A DNA stretch of 64,000 nucleotides. It comes from UMGS1933 sp045593405 (GTDB lineage Bacteria > Bacillota > Clostridia > TANB77 > CAG-508). The stretch is taken from positions 5,355 through 69,354 of the forward strand of contig JAZNWN010000014.1 in NCBI GenBank assembly GCA_045593405.1. Reading direction: 5' to 3'. The position numbers and the translations under genes were made by a program. Shown here one piece after another: positions 60,898-64,000 of the stretch; the first letter of the stretch is position 1; each line of letters opens with the position of its first letter. The notes under the pieces are model-generated. The model was not told the origin of the DNA. It was given only the letters and a program-made list of their open reading frames with translations, and searched no databases.

Positions 60898-61890
60898 ATG
60901 TCAATATTAGTTACAGGTGGTGCAGGATTTATTGGAAGCCACACAGTAGTTGAATTATTAGAAAGAGGGGAAGAAATTATTATAGTAGATAATTTTTGCA
61001 ATAGTTCTCCAGATGTTTTAGATAAAATTAAAGAAATAACAAATAAAGATTTTAAATTTTATGAAGTAGACTTATTAGATGAAGAAAAATTAGAAAAAGT
61101 TTTTCAAGAAAATAGGATAGAATCAGTTATACATTTTGCAGCACTTAAAGCAGTTGGAGAGTCTGTAGAAAAGCCTCTTGAATATTATCATAACAATATT
61201 ACAGGAACAGTTAGCCTTTTAAAATTAATGAAAAAATATAATTGCAAAAAAATAGTATTTAGTTCATCTGCAACTGTATATGGAAATCCGGCAAGCTTAC
61301 CAATAAAAGAAGATTTTCCATTATCTACAACAAATCCATATGGAAGTACAAAACTTATGATGGAACAAGTTCTACAAGATGTATGTGTATCAGATGCAGA
61401 TTTTAGTGTGGCAATACTAAGATATTTTAATCCAATAGGAGCACATGAAAGTGGGTTAATTGGAGAAGTGCCAAATGGAATTCCAAATAATATAATGCCA
61501 TATATATTAAGAGTTGCAAATGGAGAATATGAAACTCTAACGGTATTTGGAAATGATTATAACACACCAGACGGGACAGGAGTAAGAGATTATATACATG
61601 TTGTAGATTTGGCAAAAGGTCACTTAAAAGCTCTAGACAAAATAAGAGCAGAAAAAGGTGTAAAAATTTATAATCTAGGTACTGGAAATGGATATTCAGT
61701 ATTAGATTTGGTAACAAACTTTGAAAAAGTAAATGGAGTTAAAGTAAATTACAAAATAGGAGAAAGAAGACCTGGAGACATTGCAGCATGCTATGCAGAT
61801 GCAAATAAAGCAAAAGAAGAACTAGGTTGGGTAGCAGAAAAAGGAATAGAAGAAATGTGTAAAGATGCATGGAGATTTATAAAGAAATAA
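60898..61890 (+). CDS. galE: UDP-glucose 4-epimerase
   Basis: 330 residues, extended SDR. NAD motif VTGGAGFIGSHTVVELL (residues ~5-21), FAALKAVGES (~80), SSSATVYG (~122-129) with Ser, YGSTKLMMEQ (~147, YxxxK catalytic), GTGVRDYIHVVDLAKGH (~225) and RPGDIAACYAD (~288). It interconverts UDP-Glc and UDP-Gal (or the GlcNAc forms). It can feed the sugar-transferase cluster upstream. Terminator shared with the convergent pncB. Confidence 0.95.
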   Translation: MSILVTGGAGFIGSHTVVELLERGEEIIIVDNFCNSSPDVLDKIKEITNKDFKFYEVDLLDEEKLEKVFQENRIESVIHFAALKAVGESVEKPLEYYHNNITGTVSLLKLMKKYNCKKIVFSSSATVYGNPASLPIKEDFPLSTTNPYGSTKLMMEQVLQDVCVSDADFSVAILRYFNPIGAHESGLIGEVPNGIPNNIMPYILRVANGEYETLTVFGNDYNTPDGTGVRDYIHVVDLAKGHLKALDKIRAEKGVKIYNLGTGNGYSVLDLVTNFEKVNGVKVNYKIGERRPGDIAACYADANKAKEELGWVAEKGIEEMCKDAWRFIKK

Positions 61891-61893
61891 AAT

Positions 61894-61920
61894 AAAAAAC
61901 CGACATTTTGTCGGTTTTTT
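61894..61920. terminator. Bidirectional terminator galE/pncB
   Basis: AAAAAACCGACA-ttt-TGTCGGTTTTTT, symmetric, works for both convergent genes. Confidence 0.92.
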
Positions 61921-61923
61921 ATT

Positions 61924-63349
61924 TTATTTCTTTAATAATTTATTCTTTAAATCCCATAGAGGTTTTGAAAGGTCCATATAGTATTTGTGTGGATTTTTTA
62001 AACGTTTTATTTCTGGCCATAATGTTTCTAATTCTTTTTTAGATTTTTCACATATTTCTGATAAAGAAGGAATGGTATATACAAGTTTTCCGTTTTTAAA
62101 TATTTGTTCTTGCAATGGGCGAACTATATAATTATTTAATTTTTTTTCTTTCCATGGGTTTTGTGGGTCGAAAATTTTATAATTATTTTCTGGAATGCTT
62201 TCATCATGTAGAGTAATTACATCTGCTAATGCTTTGTTAGAATTTTTATCATAAAATCTATACACTTTTTTAAATCCTGGATTTGTAATTTTTGTTACAT
62301 TTTCAGAAATTTTTATTTTTGGAATAATTTGTCCATTATCTTCTACAGCAACTAATTTATAAACTCCTCCAAACACAGGATCAGATTTTGCAGTAATAAG
62401 ATTTTCACCAACTCCAAAAGAATCTATTTGTGCTCCTTGTTCTAATAAAGAAGATATAAGGAATTCATCTAAAGAATTACTTACACAAATTTTACAATCT
62501 TCAAAACCGGCATCATCTAGTATTTTTCTTACTTGTTTTGAAAGATAAGCTAAATCACCACTATCTAATCTAACCCCTTTAGGTCTAAAACCATTAGGAA
62601 CAAGCACTTCATTAAAAACTTTTATAGCATTTACTAATCCAGAATTTATTGTGTCATAGGTATCAATTAGTAATGTACAATCATTTGGGTAAGATTCAGC
62701 ATAATCTTTAAAAGCTTCGTACTCAGAATCAAAACTTTGAATAAAACTATGTGCCATTGTACCAAGAGCAGGTATTTTAAATTCTTTTGCTGTTAGTGTA
62801 CATGATGTTCCGTATGCATCCCCCGATCATAGCAGCCCTTGCACCTAAAAATGCTGCGTCCATGCTATGGGCACGTCTTGCACCAAATTCCATAACAGGT
62901 CTGCCTTTTGCAGAAGATACAATTCTACTTGCTTTTGTAGCAATTAAAGATTGATGATTAACCAAAAGCAAAAGAAGTGTTTCAATTATTTGAGCTTCAA
63001 TTAGAGGAGCTCTTACAGTAATTAAAGGTTCGTTTGGAAAAACTACTGTCCCTTCAGGAATAGCCCAAATATCGCCAGTAAATTTAAAATTAGATAAGTA
63101 ATTCAAAAATTCTTCAGAGAATTTATTTGTAGATCTTAAAAACTCAATATCATCATTATCAAATTTAAGATTATTAATATATTCTATAACCTGTTCTAAA
63201 CCTGCAAAAATAACATATCCACCATTATCTGGAATTTTTCTAAAAAACATATCAAAATATGCAAGCTTATTAGTCATATTTTTAATAAAGAAGCCATTTG
63301 ACATAGTAAATTCATAAAAATCAGCAAGTAAAGATAAATTTCTACTCAT
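61924..63349 (-). CDS. pncB: Nicotinate phosphoribosyltransferase, read through a CGG +1 shift
   Basis: Starts at ATG 63349 after AAAGGATGG: SLLADFYEFTMSNGFF, then GTVVFPNEPLITVRAPL, EFGARRAHSMDAAFLGARAA and MIGGC. There an in-frame CGG (ATA CGG AAC; the extra base is plus-strand G62812) breaks the frame. Skipping the C gives IGGCIGTSCTLTAKEFKIP, the conserved active-site block, and continues to 61924 with RLDSGDLAYLS (DSGD motif) and SLDEFLISSLLEQGA. Total ~474 residues. It makes nicotinate mononucleotide for NAD salvage. All other motifs are intact. Confidence 0.9.
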
Positions 63350-63510
63350 AAAATCGCCATCCTTTATATTAATTCGAGAATGAAATATATTATATCATAT
63401 AAAAAAACAATATTAAAGATAAAAATAAAATAAAAAAATTATTTAATCGACACATTTCAACAAAAAGCTCAATTAAATTGTGCTATAATAACAACATGGG
63501 GGCGATCCAT

Positions 63511-63702
63511 ATGATTTTAGATTTGCTCATTAGGATAAATAAAGATAAACTAAATAAAATGATTGAACAAAACGAAGACTATGAAAGCATCTTAATACAA
63601 AGCCAAAAACTGGATACATACATTACGAAAAAAACTATTGAAATAATAAACAAAGGTAAAAAACACCAAAGAAAAACGTACCCATATGAAAAATTAATTT
63701 AA
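63511..63702 (+). CDS. Spo0E-like sporulation phosphatase
   Basis: 63 residues from ATG 63511 (GGGGGCGAT 8 nt before). Two helices joined by a loop: LLIRINKDKLNKMIEQ and SILIQSQKLDTYITKKTIEI. The SQKLD segment matches the Spo0E motif SxxxD. Proteins of this family remove phosphate from Spo0A~P and delay sporulation. A TATAAT box at 63484 supports a separate unit. The identification rests on a short motif but size and layout agree. Confidence 0.8.
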   Translation: MILDLLIRINKDKLNKMIEQNEDYESILIQSQKLDTYITKKTIEIINKGKKHQRKTYPYEKLI

Positions 63703-63719
63703 AAAATATTAAAAAAAAC

Positions 63720-63794
63720 GTAGGGGCAAATGGCTCTGTCTTTCCATTGTTTATGTATTATAATGATGGGGGGATAGATTCGTTCGCCCCTACA
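63720..63794. repeat. TGTAGGGG-family repeat with long loop
   Basis: CGTAGGGGCAAATGGCTC ... GTTCGCCCCTACA, ~45 bp between arms. Confidence 0.7.
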
Positions 63795-63872
63795 AATTTT
63801 TACAAAAAATAACTATACAATAAAATATTTTTATGATATATTATCAAAAGAAGTTGTAAAAGGAGATATCAT

Positions 63873-64000
63873 ATGAAAAATGAAGATTTAATTTTAGAAT
63901 ATATAGGTTTAAATTTAAAAAGAATACCCAAAAGTATTAAAAATAGTGAGACAATAGATATTAAAAGTACAGAAATAAAAACAGAAAAAAATTATAAAAT
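63873..64000 (+). CDS. Unknown protein, N-terminal part (cut by window end)
   Basis: ATG 63873 follows AAAGGAG. The visible 42 residues (MKNEDLILEYIGLNLKRIPK...) are hydrophilic and Lys-rich, with no signal peptide or domain visible. The gene runs off the right edge. Confidence 0.55.
   Translation, partial: MKNEDLILEYIGLNLKRIPKSIKNSETIDIKSTEIKTEKNYK

Noticed and set aside
1..64000. CRISPR array
   Set aside because: The repeats present are dispersed palindromes; there is no regular repeat-spacer pattern and no cas gene.

Overview
ORGANISM. The window is very AT-rich (roughly 70% A+T by eye). Codons end in A or T, leaders carry GGAGG-type ribosome binding sites, and transcription units end in hairpin-plus-T terminators. 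It encodes the cotJABC spore-coat operon, a Spo0E-like phosphatase, an oxygen-sensitive ribonucleotide reductase (nrdD/nrdG) and typical Firmicutes housekeeping genes. I read it as a spore-forming, anaerobic, low-GC Clostridia chromosome, probably from an uncultured gut lineage. The species cannot be fixed from sequence alone. LAYOUT. 1-3.3 kb: end of a Rel/SpoT gene, an MBL hydrolase, ribulose-phosphate epimerase and a secreted beta-helix membrane protein. 3.5-10.1 kb: cotJA-cotJB-cotJC, with cotJC split inside its metal-binding motif by a 5,395-bp skin-like element that carries an SGNH/MBOAT acyltransferase pair, a 49-residue protein and a large serine recombinase. 10.2-16.8 kb: tRNA-Leu followed by a second, 4.2-kb element bounded by a repeat of the tRNA 3' end. 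This element has another serine recombinase and a superinfection-immunity-like protein. Beyond it lies an ADP-ribosyltransferase-like gene. 16.8-36.7 kb: a yybP-ykoY-like riboswitch and cation antiporter, carA/carB, pyrH-frr, nrdDG, rlmH, ftsY and a UPF0182 gene, with solitary small genes between them. 36.8-50 kb: a REP-associated transposase, rpsO-pnp, a membrane glycosyltransferase, cmk-plsC, typA, and a tRNA-wobble modification cluster that also holds a RelA/SpoT-fold gene. 50-64 kb: ruvB, queH, a block of membrane glycosyltransferases, polA, galE, pncB and a spo0E-like gene. MOST UNUSUAL SIGNALS. (1) Five AT-rich genes (an ART-like gene, ruvB, a GT2 glycosyltransferase, polA and pncB) contain seven apparent frameshifts of one kind. 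Each is an in-frame CGG codon at which skipping the C restores the conserved protein with a glycine (GGN). I found no other in-frame CGG in the host-like genes, although out-of-frame CGG is common. This is either programmed +1 frameshifting at CGG or a systematic assembly error. (2) The interrupted cotJC gene can be rejoined in silico exactly, giving a normal 197-residue CotJC. (3) CarA has lost the whole glutaminase triad. REPEATS. At least 14 copies of a short TGTAGGGG-type palindrome lie between genes, and two lie inside the REP transposase gene itself. A ~148-bp MITE-like element is present three times, and a third AT-rich inverted-repeat family appears at least twice. SMALL SOLITARY GENES. 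Several 26-107 codon genes each have a near-consensus promoter with 17-18 bp spacing and their own terminator. Four of them are clearly richer in G+C and use CGG as an ordinary in-frame codon, unlike their surroundings.
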